A DNA stretch of 64,000 nt from Darwinibacter acetoxidans_A (GTDB taxonomy: Bacteria; Bacillota; Limnochordia; Darwinibacteriales; Darwinibacteriaceae): contig JBHGWS010000020.1 of NCBI GenBank assembly GCA_041936745.1, forward strand, positions 1 to 64,000, written 5' to 3'. The notes beneath the pieces were generated by a model that did not search any database, had not been told where the DNA came from, and saw nothing but the letters and a program-made list of their open reading frames with translations. Made by a program: the position numbers and the translations under genes. Below, in pieces: positions 44,449 through 53,000 of the stretch (position 1 is its first letter; every line of letters begins with the position of its first letter).

Positions 44449-45999
44449 GTGGATAGTATCGATCTTGCTTTAACAATTGTAATGTACGGATTGGTTGCGG
44501 CAATCGCTTTTTTAGCCGGGTATTTAATCCGTAAAAAATTCGCTGAGGCAGCCATAAAGTCAGCGGAAGAGGAAGCGGCGCGCCTTTTGGAAACAGCCAA
44601 ACGCGATGCAGAATCGAAAAAACGCGAAGCTTTAGTGGAAGCCCGGGAAGAAATTCATAAATTGCGCGCTGAAATGGAGAAAGAAGCGCGGGAGCGGCGC
44701 TCCGAACTACAGCAGTTTGAACGCCGCGTCAGCCAAAGAGAAGAGGTCTTGGACCGCAGAAGTGAATCTTTGGAGCGCAAAGAAGAAACCCTGCAGCGCA
44801 AAACTCGGGAAGTGGAGCAGAGCCAATCGGAAGTAAAGGAGGCTCTGCAGAAGCAAAGAGAAGAGCTGGAGCGGATTTCCGGACTGACTACGGAAGAGGC
44901 TCGGGAAACTATCTTAAAAGCGGTTGAAGATGAAATGAAACATGAAACAGCGATCATGATCCGTGAATATGAGGCACAAGCACGGGATGAGGCAGAAAAG
45001 CGAGCCCGTGACATTATTTCGCTGGCAATCCAACGAACAGCGGCAGATCACGTTGCCGAGTCCACGGTGTCGGTGGTAACTCTGCCCAATGATGATATGA
45101 AGGGAAGAATCATCGGCAGGGAAGGCAGGAATATCCGGGCAATGGAAACATTGACGGGCATTGACCTTATTATCGACGATACTCCGGAAGCGGTGATTTT
45201 ATCGGGATTTGATCCCGTACGGCGTGAAATTGCCCGCATTGCCTTAGAAAAATTGGTGGCGGATGGGCGTATTCATCCGGCACGGATTGAAGAAATGGTA
45301 GCAAGAGCCCGTAATGAGGTGGATGCTGCCATCAAGGATGCGGGCGAGCAGGCTACGCTGGAAGCGGATGTGCACGGCTTGCACCCTGAAATTATAAAAT
45401 TGTTGGGACGATTACGTTTTCGAACGAGCTACGGCCAAAATGTGCTGAAGCATTCCGTTGAAGTGGCGCACTTAGCCGGAATCATGGCGACGGAACTGGG
45501 CGTTGACGCCGCCCTGGCGAAACGAGCGGGACTTTTACATGATATCGGCAAAGCGGTGGACCACAAAATAGAAGGAACCCACGTTGAGATAGGTATAGAT
45601 CTACTGCGGAAGTACAAAGAAAGTGAAGAAGTGATTCACACCATGGCCTGTCATCACGGTGATTACGAGGCGGAAAGGGTGGAAGCGGTTTTAATTATGG
45701 CCGCCGATTCCATCTCAGCCGCGCGGCCCGGGGCCAGGCGGGAAACGTTGGAGACCTACATCAAGCGGCTGAAGAAGCTTGAAGAAATCTCCAGCTCTTT
45801 CGACGGGGTAGAAAAATCCTACGCGATTCAAGCGGGCCGGGAAGTCAGGATAATGGTTAAACCGGAACGCATTGATGACGCAACAGCAGTACAGTTAAGC
45901 CGAGATATTGTCAAACGCATTGAAGAGGAGTTAGAATATCCCGGTCAAATAAAAGTAACAGTTATCAGAGAAACGCGCGCTGTTGAGTATGCTAAATAA
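44449..45999 (+). CDS. rny: Ribonuclease Y
   Basis: Membrane-tethered endonuclease that initiates mRNA decay in Firmicutes. 516 residues: N-terminal helix ([20 protein letters not shown]), long coiled coil (about 35-190), KH domain ([19 protein letters not shown]) and HD domain ([17 protein letters not shown]). The GTG at 44449 is nearly inside the AGGAGG, so the functional start is uncertain, but no other start preserves the helix well. It precedes an unknown gene and ymdB. A terminator follows. Confidence 0.96.
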   Translation: MDSIDLALTIVMYGLVAAIAFLAGYLIRKKFAEAAIKSAEEEAARLLETAKRDAESKKREALVEAREEIHKLRAEMEKEARERRSELQQFERRVSQREEVLDRRSESLERKEETLQRKTREVEQSQSEVKEALQKQREELERISGLTTEEARETILKAVEDEMKHETAIMIREYEAQARDEAEKRARDIISLAIQRTAADHVAESTVSVVTLPNDDMKGRIIGREGRNIRAMETLTGIDLIIDDTPEAVILSGFDPVRREIARIALEKLVADGRIHPARIEEMVARARNEVDAAIKDAGEQATLEADVHGLHPEIIKLLGRLRFRTSYGQNVLKHSVEVAHLAGIMATELGVDAALAKRAGLLHDIGKAVDHKIEGTHVEIGIDLLRKYKESEEVIHTMACHHGDYEAERVEAVLIMAADSISAARPGARRETLETYIKRLKKLEEISSSFDGVEKSYAIQAGREVRIMVKPERIDDATAVQLSRDIVKRIEEELEYPGQIKVTVIRETRAVEYAK

Positions 46000-46028
46000 A
46001 ACCAGGCAGTCCGCCTGGTTTTATTTTT
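45998..46028 (+). terminator. Terminator after rny
   Basis: AAACCAGGC / GCCTGGTTT stem with a T-rich tail (TTATTTTT), starting at the rny stop codon. Confidence 0.85.
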
Positions 46029-46051
46029 GAAAGGTAAGAGGAGGGAGCCTT

Positions 46052-46561
46052 GTGGCACAAAAACCGAGCCAGGTTGAACTATTAATTTCTCTTTTGGTAC
46101 GTTTTCCCCAAATTTGCCGGGTTCATTATGAACCGCAGGGCGCCTTTTTACGTTTCGTTTTTCTCGCTTGGGAGGAGGACTCGCGGAGTTTCCCCGCTTT
46201 TGCCGCCAGTTTTCGGTCGCATGTAGCCGCATTTCACAAGCTAAAACAGGAACAAAGCCATCTCGTGTCTTTAAAAAAGACGGAACATAATACTTTTGTG
46301 TTGCTGGAGGTTGCGCGTGATGTGGCAAGCCTGTCTTTGGAAGAATTAAACTTGATGATCCAGCTTATGCAGGATCATTACGGCGAAGCCTTAATCAAGG
46401 AAGGCCCTGATGTGGAAGAAGAAGATCAGTTTGAATACAATGCTTTAATAGAAGCTGTCTTGTCTTCCGTTTTTTTCGGGGAAGAACAACTGACCGGATT
46501 TCGGGAAAACGGGCGTGTCCTCGTATTCAGCACGCCTTTAGCGGGGGTGGGGAAATCTTGA
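46052..46561 (+). CDS. Hypothetical protein between rny and ymdB
   Basis: A 169-residue cytoplasmic-looking protein with no recognised domain. The N-terminus (SQVELLISLLVRFPQICRVHYE) is amphipathic and the middle (LSLEELNLMIQLMQDHYGEALI) helical; the C-terminal third is acidic. The start is GTG with AGGAGGGAG 7 bases before it, and the stop overlaps the ymdB start, so it is likely a true gene co-translated with ymdB. In Bacillus no gene stands at this position. Confidence 0.7.
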   Translation: MAQKPSQVELLISLLVRFPQICRVHYEPQGAFLRFVFLAWEEDSRSFPAFAASFRSHVAAFHKLKQEQSHLVSLKKTEHNTFVLLEVARDVASLSLEELNLMIQLMQDHYGEALIKEGPDVEEEDQFEYNALIEAVLSSVFFGEEQLTGFRENGRVLVFSTPLAGVGKS

Positions 46562-47328
46562 ATGTGCTGCTTTTGGGCGATATTTTCGGGCGTCCCGGCC
46601 GCAGGATTGTCCGTGAACTACTGCCGGGGTTAAAAGAAAAATACGAGCCGGTTTTAATTGCAGCTAACGGGGAAAACGCCGCCGGTGGCTTTGGCTTGAC
46701 AAGAAAAATTGCCGAACAATTATTTTCTTTAGGCATCCATGTTTTAACGAGCGGCAACCATATCTGGGATCAGAGAGAGATGTACACCTATATTTCGGAA
46801 GAACCGCGTATTTTACGCCCCGCCAATTATCCGCCTGATGTGCCGGGCGCCTTTTTGTACCGGCATGAAACTTGTAAAGGGGTAATTGCTGTAATAAATC
46901 TGATCGGCAGGGTCTTTATGCAGGACTATGACTGTCCGTTTCGGGCCGCGGACCAAATCCTCGCTAATCTGCCGGCTGATGTAACACACGTGATTGTGGA
47001 CTTTCACGCTGAAGCAACCTCGGAAAAGATTGCTTTGGCACGTTTTCTGGACGGCCGTGTTAGTGCCGTCGTTGGTACACACACCCATGTATTAACCGCT
47101 GATGAACAAATTCTGCCCCAAGGCACCGCCTATATCACGGATTTGGGCATGTGCGGGCCGAAAGAAGGCATTTTAGGTGTTAAAGCCGCAGCTGTGATTA
47201 ACAAATTCCTAACACAACTGCCGGCGCGATTTTCTGTGGCGAAAGGGCCAAGCCAGCTCAACGGCGTGGTAATCAAGCTGGATCGCGATGGCGGTGCTGA
47301 GTCGATCACTCGTCTAAATCTTGAATAA
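46558..47328 (+). CDS. ymdB: YmdB-family 2',3'-cyclic-nucleotide phosphodiesterase
   Basis: A 256-residue metallophosphoesterase. LLGDIFGRPGRR, AANGENAAGGFG, TSGNHIWDQ and VGTHTHVLTAD supply the di-metal site. The Bacillus homologue hydrolyses 2',3'-cAMP and influences biofilm and motility decisions. The TTG start overlaps the upstream stop by 3 bases. rny-ymdB-spoVS order is conserved with Bacillus. Confidence 0.94.
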   Translation: MNVLLLGDIFGRPGRRIVRELLPGLKEKYEPVLIAANGENAAGGFGLTRKIAEQLFSLGIHVLTSGNHIWDQREMYTYISEEPRILRPANYPPDVPGAFLYRHETCKGVIAVINLIGRVFMQDYDCPFRAADQILANLPADVTHVIVDFHAEATSEKIALARFLDGRVSAVVGTHTHVLTADEQILPQGTAYITDLGMCGPKEGILGVKAAAVINKFLTQLPARFSVAKGPSQLNGVVIKLDRDGGAESITRLNLE

Positions 47329-47342
47329 ATTATTACATAAAA

Positions 47343-47371
47343 AGAGGAATTTAATAGTAAACATATAATAT
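47343..47371 (+). promoter_or_regulatory. SigH-like promoter of spoVS
   Basis: AGAGGAATT (47343-47351) matches the SigH -35 consensus RNAGGAWWW at every position. After 11 bases ATATAATAT (47363-47371) matches the -10 RNNGAATWW except G to T. TATAAT within it could also serve SigA. In Bacillus spoVS is SigH-controlled. Confidence 0.6.
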
Positions 47372-47426
47372 ATCGGTAATAGAACTAATTGCAGATGTAG
47401 CGGTTTTACTAAAGGAGGTCACTAAC

Positions 47427-47687
47427 ATGGAAGTATTAAAGGTATCGGCAAAATCAATTCCTAATGCTGTAGCGGGGGCGCTAGCGGGAGTCTTACGGGA
47501 AAAAGGGCGCGCCGAACTTCAAGCCATCGGGGCCGGGGCTTTAAATCAGGCGGTGAAGGCGGTGGCCATTGCAAGAGGTTTTGTGGCCCCCAGCGGAATG
47601 GACTTGGTTTGTATTCCTGCATTCACGGATGTGTTAATCGATGAAGAGGAACGGACTGCAATTAAGCTAATAGTGGAACCAAGGTAA
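47427..47687 (+). CDS. spoVS: Stage V sporulation protein S
   Basis: An 86-residue single Alba-like domain protein, MEVLKVSAKSIPNAVAGALA and ALNQAVKAVAIARGFVAPSG being near-invariant. SpoVS acts in septation and coat/cortex assembly and probably binds nucleic acid. AAGGAGG precedes the ATG. Transcription seems independent, with its own promoter and terminator. Confidence 0.97.
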   Translation: MEVLKVSAKSIPNAVAGALAGVLREKGRAELQAIGAGALNQAVKAVAIARGFVAPSGMDLVCIPAFTDVLIDEEERTAIKLIVEPR

Positions 47688-47693
47688 GAAGAA

Positions 47694-47740
47694 AAACCAC
47701 CTGCTCTGTCCAAGGTGCCTGCCTTAGGAGCAGGTTTTTA
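47694..47740 (+). terminator. Terminator after spoVS
   Basis: CCTGCTC / GAGCAGG stem (47700-47706 and 47728-47734) with an inner AAGG/CCTT hairpin and a TTTTT tail. Confidence 0.85.
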
Positions 47741-47756
47741 ATTTGGAGGGAAACTA

Positions 47757-48692
47757 ATGTTTATTTTTGATGCACATATTGATACTTTGTCAAGATTGTT
47801 AATGTCAGGTGAATCTTTTGCTGAGGCCGAAGGCCATGTGAATTTGGCCCGTTTTCGCAGCGGTAAAATCGGGGCGCAGTTTTTTGCAGCCTTCGTCCAC
47901 CCCCAGTACTACCACGGCTTGGCTTTACATAATACGGTGGAAATGATCGATGCTTTTTGGCAGATGCTGGCCCAGTATCCGGACGATTTGGGCTTTGCCG
48001 GTTCCGGCGCGGATATCGAGGCATTAAAAAAAGAGGGTAAGACCGCCTGCCTCTTGGCAGTGGAAGGGGGCGAAGCCCTGGAAGGCAAATTAGCCCATCT
48101 GCGCATGCTTTACAAATTAGGGGTGCGTTTGATCACCTTGACGTGGAATTACCGCAACGCTATCGCCGCAGGCCAGCTGGAAGGGGAGGCGGGGGGAGGG
48201 CTCAGCGCTTTTGGCCGCGAGGTGGTCCATGAAATGAACCGCCTGGGTATGCTGATAGATGTTTCTCATCTTAATGATCCGGGATTTTGGGATGTTGTGG
48301 AGACTACAGCCAAACCTGTAGTTGCTTCTCATTCCAATGCCCGTGCCCTATGCGCTCATCCACGCAATTTAACGGACAAACAAATCAAAGCACTGGCGGA
48401 GCAGGGCGGTGTAATCGGTGTTAATTTCTGCCCCGCTTTCGTTACGGAATCGGGAGAAGCCGCCATCGAAGATGTAGTGGAGCACATCCTTTATTTAGTA
48501 GATAAAGGGGGTATCGACAGCGTGGGCTTGGGCTCTGATTTCGACGGCATTGCCAGCACACCGGAAGGCTTGGAAGATTGTTCCAAAACCTACTCTTTAA
48601 TAGGCATGCTTGGGAAAAAGGGTCTGGCCGAGGCGGATATCGAAAAGATCGTGGGCGGCAATTTCCTGCGCATCTGTCAAGAAGTGCTCTAA
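47757..48692 (+). CDS. Membrane (renal) dipeptidase family metallohydrolase
   Basis: A 311-residue peptidase M19 protein that hydrolyses dipeptides, often with D-residues. The metal ligands are visible as DAHID (His7, Asp9), AVEGGEAL, DVSH and ASHSNAR, and GSDFDG follows. There is no signal peptide, so it is cytoplasmic. Its position after spoVS suggests a part in spore or wall peptide turnover, but this is inference. GGAGGG precedes the ATG. Confidence 0.93.
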   Translation: MFIFDAHIDTLSRLLMSGESFAEAEGHVNLARFRSGKIGAQFFAAFVHPQYYHGLALHNTVEMIDAFWQMLAQYPDDLGFAGSGADIEALKKEGKTACLLAVEGGEALEGKLAHLRMLYKLGVRLITLTWNYRNAIAAGQLEGEAGGGLSAFGREVVHEMNRLGMLIDVSHLNDPGFWDVVETTAKPVVASHSNARALCAHPRNLTDKQIKALAEQGGVIGVNFCPAFVTESGEAAIEDVVEHILYLVDKGGIDSVGLGSDFDGIASTPEGLEDCSKTYSLIGMLGKKGLAEADIEKIVGGNFLRICQEVL

Positions 48693-48792
48693 AGGCAGCC
48701 TGGTTTTTGGCTTTTAACGTAAAACGCGCCGGGGGCTTACTTTTGGGGTAAAAAGGCCTTTTTTGGGAAAGCTACAAAAAAGGGGGTTATCT

Positions 48793-49005
48793 ATGAGTTC
48801 ACATGTAGTTAAAGTAATCGAACTTGTGGGCCAGTCCGAAAGCAGTTGGGAAAATGCGGTGCAGGCAGCCGTAAAAGAAGCTGCCAAAACGGTCCGAGGC
48901 ATTACCGGCGTAGAAGTTTTAAACTGGACCGGAGCCGTAAACGATGCGGGCGATATCACAGGTTACAGGGCGAATGTGCAGGTAGCATTCAAAGTGGACA
49001 ATTAA
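48793..49005 (+). CDS. Dodecin
   Basis: A 70-residue flavin-storage protein that forms hollow dodecamers. HVVKVIELVGQSESSWENAVQ and the VEVLNWTGAVNDAGDI region match the family (SxxSWEDA and the aromatic flavin-stacking strand). ATG 48793 gives the typical length. It is transcribed alone or with the dipeptidase; a hairpin follows. Confidence 0.93.
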   Translation: MSSHVVKVIELVGQSESSWENAVQAAVKEAAKTVRGITGVEVLNWTGAVNDAGDITGYRANVQVAFKVDN

Positions 49006-49021
49006 AAAAATATTAAAAAAG

Positions 49022-49049
49022 CGGCTCGGGATAACCGGGCCGTTTTTTG
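49022..49049 (+). terminator. Terminator after dodecin gene
   Basis: CGGCTCGG / CCGGGCCG stem (49022-49029 and 49035-49042) with a five-base loop and T run. Confidence 0.88.
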
Positions 49050-49092
49050 GTCATACTACTTCTAGTCCAAAATTGAGAGTGGGGTGACTGCA

Positions 49093-49425
49093 GTGGATTG
49101 GATGGGAGCAGTAGTACGCTTCATAGTGTCTGCTCTGGTTTTAATGTTAGTGGGCTTTATTATTCCGGGGTTTAAGTCTTTAACCTTCTTCCACGCCCTT
49201 TTGGCGGCGGTCGTCATCGCTGCCCTGGGCTGGGTGGTGGAAAGTCTGCTCGGTAAAAGCGTTTCCCCGTACGGCAGAGGCATAGTTGGTTTTTTGATTT
49301 CGGCTTTAATCGTTTGGGTGACCCAATTCGTGATACCCGGGATGTCGGTTTCCGTAATCGGAGCCCTGTTAGCGGCCTTTGTGATTGGGATAATTGACAT
49401 GTTCGTACCCACCACCATTCGCTAA
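49093..49425 (+). CDS. Phage-holin superfamily IV-type membrane protein
   Basis: A 110-residue protein with four helices and the pattern LVGFIIPGFK ... FVIPGMSVSV, matching the PF04020/YvlD group ('phage holin IV' family), widespread in Firmicutes outside prophages and of unknown function. GTG 49093 is spaced correctly from GAGTGGGG; GTG 49084 is too close. No phage genes are nearby, so lysis is unlikely. Confidence 0.83.
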   Translation: MDWMGAVVRFIVSALVLMLVGFIIPGFKSLTFFHALLAAVVIAALGWVVESLLGKSVSPYGRGIVGFLISALIVWVTQFVIPGMSVSVIGALLAAFVIGIIDMFVPTTIR

Positions 49426-49439
49426 CTGCCGAAAGAATC

Positions 49440-49468
49440 AAGCGTCCTTTTGAGGGGCGCTTATTTTC
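49440..49468 (+). terminator. Terminator after the holin-like gene
   Basis: AAGCGTCC / GGGCGCTT-type stem with one G-T pair and a six- to seven-base loop, then ATTTTC. Confidence 0.7.
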
Positions 49469-49488
49469 ACTGTCAAAGGGGGGGTGGC

Positions 49489-50958
49489 ATGGCAAAAAAA
49501 AAATATGAGATCAGAGGGCGCTTAAATGACAACATAAATATTTTAAAAGATGATTTAGGCTACGGAATCAGCTTTGATGTGGTCATCAGGAGGATTCGCA
49601 TTGCCCATAAACAGGCGGCTTTGCTTTTTCTAGACGGCTTTGTCGATGGCGATGCGGTCATTGAGATTATGAAAAGGCTGCAGCTTGTGCCCCGGCTCGG
49701 GGTTACTACAAGCGCACTTGAACAGCTGCTCTACGAAGATTTACCGTTTTACGAGGTAAGTACGGCCGATAATCTGGAAGCGGCTATGGACCAATTTTTG
49801 GTTGGGGCCCTTCTTTTATTAATAGACGGCATCAAAACAGTTTTTGTCCTCGATGTGAGGCAGTATGTAACCAGGGGCAGCGAAGAGCCCGCCCTGGAAA
49901 GGGTAACCAGGGGTTCGCGGGACGGCTTTGTGGAAACGGCCCTTTTTAATGTGAACTTAATTAGGCGGCGGGTGCGCGATCCGGGGCTGCGCTTTGAAGC
50001 ACTGCAGGTGGGCAGGCGCTCCAAAACAGATGTACTCATCGGTTATATCTCTGATATAGCGGACCCTAGTTTGGTGCAGGAGGTAAAGGACAGGATTGGC
50101 AGTATAGACAGAGACGGCATACCCATGGGTGGTAAAAACCTGGAAGAATACATTCTGGGGACTACTTTCAACCCCCTGCCCGTTACGCGCTACACGGAAA
50201 GGCCGGACGTGGCCACAGCCCACCTGTTTGAAGGGCACGTTGTAATTTTGGTGGATACAACCCCTTTTGCTTTAATCGTGCCCGTAACCGCTTGGCATTT
50301 TACGCAGCATGCGGAAGAATACTTTCAAAACCCGCCTGTGGGCACTTATCTTCGCTGGGTAAGGACTGCGGGAATCTTGGTATCATTGGTGCTCATCCCC
50401 CTTTGGTACCTTTTGGCAACAACGCCTGATCTGCCGGGCTGGCTTGCTTTTATCGGCCCGAAAGAACCGGGGCGGATTGTGCTTTGGATGCAGTTTTTCC
50501 TTTTGGAGATCGGCCTTGATTTAATCCGCATGGCGCTGATTCATACGCCTGATGCCCTGGCCACATCACTGGGGCTTGTGGGAGCAACTCTTTTAGGGGA
50601 GCTGGCGGTCGCCGTAGGGCTTTTTACCGGTGAGGCAATTTTGTACACGGCAGTTGTGGCGATCTGCAGTTTCGCTACGCCCAGCATTGAGTTTGCCTAC
50701 GCCATCAGGCTTTTTCGCTATGTTTTGTTTTTCGGCGCCGTTATCTTTGGTTGGGCCGGTTTTGGAGCGGGCTTTTTGTTTATATTTTTAATTTTCGGAG
50801 TAACCAAATCTTTCGGGGTGCCCTATTTGTGGCCGCTTCTGCCCTTTGATTTTGCCGCTTTGACGAGGATAATTTTTCGTTACCCAATCCCGCAGGTGGC
50901 AATTAGGCCCCGGTTGACGAAACCGCAGGACATGAGGGCGAAACCAAAACAAAAGTGA
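49489..50958 (+). CDS. GerA-family spore germination protein (SpoVAF-like)
   Basis: A 489-residue protein of the GerA/SpoVAF superfamily. A soluble N-terminal domain (VLDVRQYVTRGSEEP and ERVTRGSRDGFVETALFNVNLIRRRV) precedes about five helices from residue 285 on, and EGHVVILVDTTPFALIVP is characteristic. SpoVAF lies with spoVA genes in Bacillus and forms a channel with FigP; here no spoVA gene is adjacent, so the copy is an orphan. ATG 49489 follows AAAGGGGGGG. The C-terminus is basic. Confidence 0.9.
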   Translation: MAKKKYEIRGRLNDNINILKDDLGYGISFDVVIRRIRIAHKQAALLFLDGFVDGDAVIEIMKRLQLVPRLGVTTSALEQLLYEDLPFYEVSTADNLEAAMDQFLVGALLLLIDGIKTVFVLDVRQYVTRGSEEPALERVTRGSRDGFVETALFNVNLIRRRVRDPGLRFEALQVGRRSKTDVLIGYISDIADPSLVQEVKDRIGSIDRDGIPMGGKNLEEYILGTTFNPLPVTRYTERPDVATAHLFEGHVVILVDTTPFALIVPVTAWHFTQHAEEYFQNPPVGTYLRWVRTAGILVSLVLIPLWYLLATTPDLPGWLAFIGPKEPGRIVLWMQFFLLEIGLDLIRMALIHTPDALATSLGLVGATLLGELAVAVGLFTGEAILYTAVVAICSFATPSIEFAYAIRLFRYVLFFGAVIFGWAGFGAGFLFIFLIFGVTKSFGVPYLWPLLPFDFAALTRIIFRYPIPQVAIRPRLTKPQDMRAKPKQK

Positions 50959-50973
50959 GAGGGGTGGCCTTAA

Positions 50974-51891
50974 ATTAGGCAGATCGGGATTCCCAGCGCT
51001 CTTTACTATTTTCACTACCAGCCGCTTTGGCGGTGTTTTTTTGCAGAATTGGGCCTGCGGCCTGTTTTTTCGCTGCCCACCAACAAAGAAATTTTGGCTC
51101 AGGGCCTGGCTTCCTGTGTGGATGGAGCCTGCTTACCCATCAAGGCGTATGTTGGCCACTGCCGAGCTTTAGCCGCGGCAGGGCATGAACTTTTGTTTGT
51201 ACCCCAAATAATCAGCGTTTACAAGCGTGAATATATCTGCCCAAGTTTCATGGGCCTGCCTGATTTAGTGAAGCAATATCTGCCCGCAAGGGTGAGGATT
51301 TTGGCCCCGGTTATCGATGCACGTAAAGGCAATAGAGCAGTTTGCCGCGCCTATCTGCGCATGGGCCGGGAATTTGCTCCCTCTTGGACCGTAAAAAAGG
51401 CTTGGCAAAAAGCCCTCGCCAAACAGGCAGAATTTGATGCGGCCCTCCAGGCTAAAATTACCGAAGCCGCCAAAGGGCATTTAAACATCCTGCTTTTGGG
51501 GCCCCGCTATCTGGTAGACGATCACTTTCTAAACGGAAATTTGGCCGAAAAACTGAAAAATCTGGGCGCCGGGGTTTTCACCGCGGCCCAACTGCCCGAT
51601 GCCATTAGTAGGCAGGCCAACTCCGTACTTAACAAGCGGTTGTTCTGGACGGAAGCCAGAAAATCCGTTGGTGCCTTAGAACACCTGGCGGCAAGGCTGG
51701 CCGGGGTGATCAGTATTTCCCCTTTCGGCTGTGGGGCCGAGTCTTTGTTAGGTACCCTTCTGGCTGAGCGCACCAGGGCAAGGGGCTTAGCGAAATTGGA
51801 GCTAAACATCGATGAACATACAAGCGAGGTGGGTACGCTGACGAGGCTGGAAGCTTTTTGCGATCTTTTAGAAAGGAAAAGGATGCGATGA
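50974..51891 (+). CDS. COG3580-like component of a 2-hydroxyacyl-CoA dehydratase/activase-type system, ATT start
   Basis: A 305-residue protein of the DUF2229/COG3580 group, related to HgdB-like iron-sulfur subunits. IRQIGIPSALYYFHYQPLWR at the N-terminus, SLPTNKEIL and ACLPIKAYVGH are family motifs, and many cysteines suggest a cluster. The family N-terminus begins before the first usual start codon (TTG 51049). The frame is open to an ATT at 50974, seven bases after GAGAGGGGTGG, with a stop just before it. It is the first of three coupled genes: its stop overlaps the next ATG. Confidence 0.85.
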   Translation: MRQIGIPSALYYFHYQPLWRCFFAELGLRPVFSLPTNKEILAQGLASCVDGACLPIKAYVGHCRALAAAGHELLFVPQIISVYKREYICPSFMGLPDLVKQYLPARVRILAPVIDARKGNRAVCRAYLRMGREFAPSWTVKKAWQKALAKQAEFDAALQAKITEAAKGHLNILLLGPRYLVDDHFLNGNLAEKLKNLGAGVFTAAQLPDAISRQANSVLNKRLFWTEARKSVGALEHLAARLAGVISISPFGCGAESLLGTLLAERTRARGLAKLELNIDEHTSEVGTLTRLEAFCDLLERKRMR

Positions 51892-53000
51892 AAGTTACTT
51901 TTCCCCATTTAGGCAATGCTTACATTCCCTTGGAAGCACTTCTTAAGGGACTGGGCCACGAACCGATAACGCCGCCTTTGGCAAGCAAAAGAACCTTAGA
52001 GTGGGGAAGCAGGCACAGCCCGGAAGAGACCTGCCTCCCCTTTAAAATTATACTGGGCAACATGCTGGAAGGGATCGAATTAGGTGCCGACTGCATTTTT
52101 ATGATCGGCGGTTGGGGGCCCTGCCGCTTAGGCTATTACGGAGAAATCCAGCGGATAATTTTGCAAGATTTGGGGAACAGGACGGAATTTATCACCTTGG
52201 AAGTACCCAACGGCAACTACCGGTTGGCTTGGCAGAGATTGAAAAGAATCTTCGAGCCCACTCAAGCCGAGCAGTTTATCGCCGGCTGCCGTCTGGCTTG
52301 GGCCAAGGTAGGCGCCATGGAAGAGCTGGAAAACATGGCCTTAAAAACCCGCCCCCGCGAGAAACAAAAAGGTTCAACTTCGCGGCTTTTAAAAACCACC
52401 TTAATAGAACTTAGAAATCTGGAAAGCTTGCGGGCCGTTAAAAAGCTGCGCCGAGAAAGCAAGGGGGCTTTTCGGGACTTGGTTTGTGATTCCAGCCCTG
52501 CCCCCAGCCTGCGGCTGGGGCTTGTGGGCGAGATCTACACGGTTGTGGAGCCTTTTGCCAACCTGCGTTTGGAAGAGCGGCTCGGTTATTTAGGCGTAGA
52601 AGTTGTCCGCACAATCAGCCTGAAGGCCTGGGTTTGGGATCATATCTTTAAAAACGCTTTGGGATTATACAGTTTGAGAAAATTAAAAGCGGCTGCCGCC
52701 GGCTATTTAAGGGGTTTTATCGGCGGCCACGGCTTAGAAAGCGTAGCCAGGAGCGTGGCACTTGCCAGGAGGGATTTTGCCGGCATCATTCACATCCTGC
52801 CTCTTTCCTGCATGCCTGAAATAGTTGCGCAAAGTATTTTACCTGCTGTAAGCAGGAGAGAACAAATTCCAATTTTATCTCTGGTCGTCGACGAGCATTC
52901 CGGCGAAACAGGCTTCCAAACCCGCCTGGAGGCATTTGTAGATCTCTTGCAGAGGAGGCGGCAGCTAACATGTCCAACAAAAAAGAAGGTTTATACCTAG
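51888..53000 (+). CDS. COG3581-like component of the activase operon
   Basis: A 370-residue protein of the COG3581 group. Its opening VTFPHLGNAYIPLEALLKGLG, the cysteine-containing SPEETCLPFK and GGWGPCRLGYYGE segments, and the C-terminal VVDEHSGETGFQTRLEAFVD mirror the last part of the preceding protein (NIDEHTSEVGTLTRLEAFCD), so the two are paralogous. In many clostridia these domains form one giant polypeptide with the activase. Here they are separate and overlapping genes. Confidence 0.87.
   Translation: MKVTFPHLGNAYIPLEALLKGLGHEPITPPLASKRTLEWGSRHSPEETCLPFKIILGNMLEGIELGADCIFMIGGWGPCRLGYYGEIQRIILQDLGNRTEFITLEVPNGNYRLAWQRLKRIFEPTQAEQFIAGCRLAWAKVGAMEELENMALKTRPREKQKGSTSRLLKTTLIELRNLESLRAVKKLRRESKGAFRDLVCDSSPAPSLRLGLVGEIYTVVEPFANLRLEERLGYLGVEVVRTISLKAWVWDHIFKNALGLYSLRKLKAAAAGYLRGFIGGHGLESVARSVALARRDFAGIIHILPLSCMPEIVAQSILPAVSRREQIPILSLVVDEHSGETGFQTRLEAFVDLLQRRRQLTCPTKKKVYT

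Noticed and set aside
49093..49425. Holin-like protein as a sign of prophage
   Set aside because: No integrase, terminase, capsid, endolysin or att-like repeats nearby; the PF04020 family is common in non-phage contexts.
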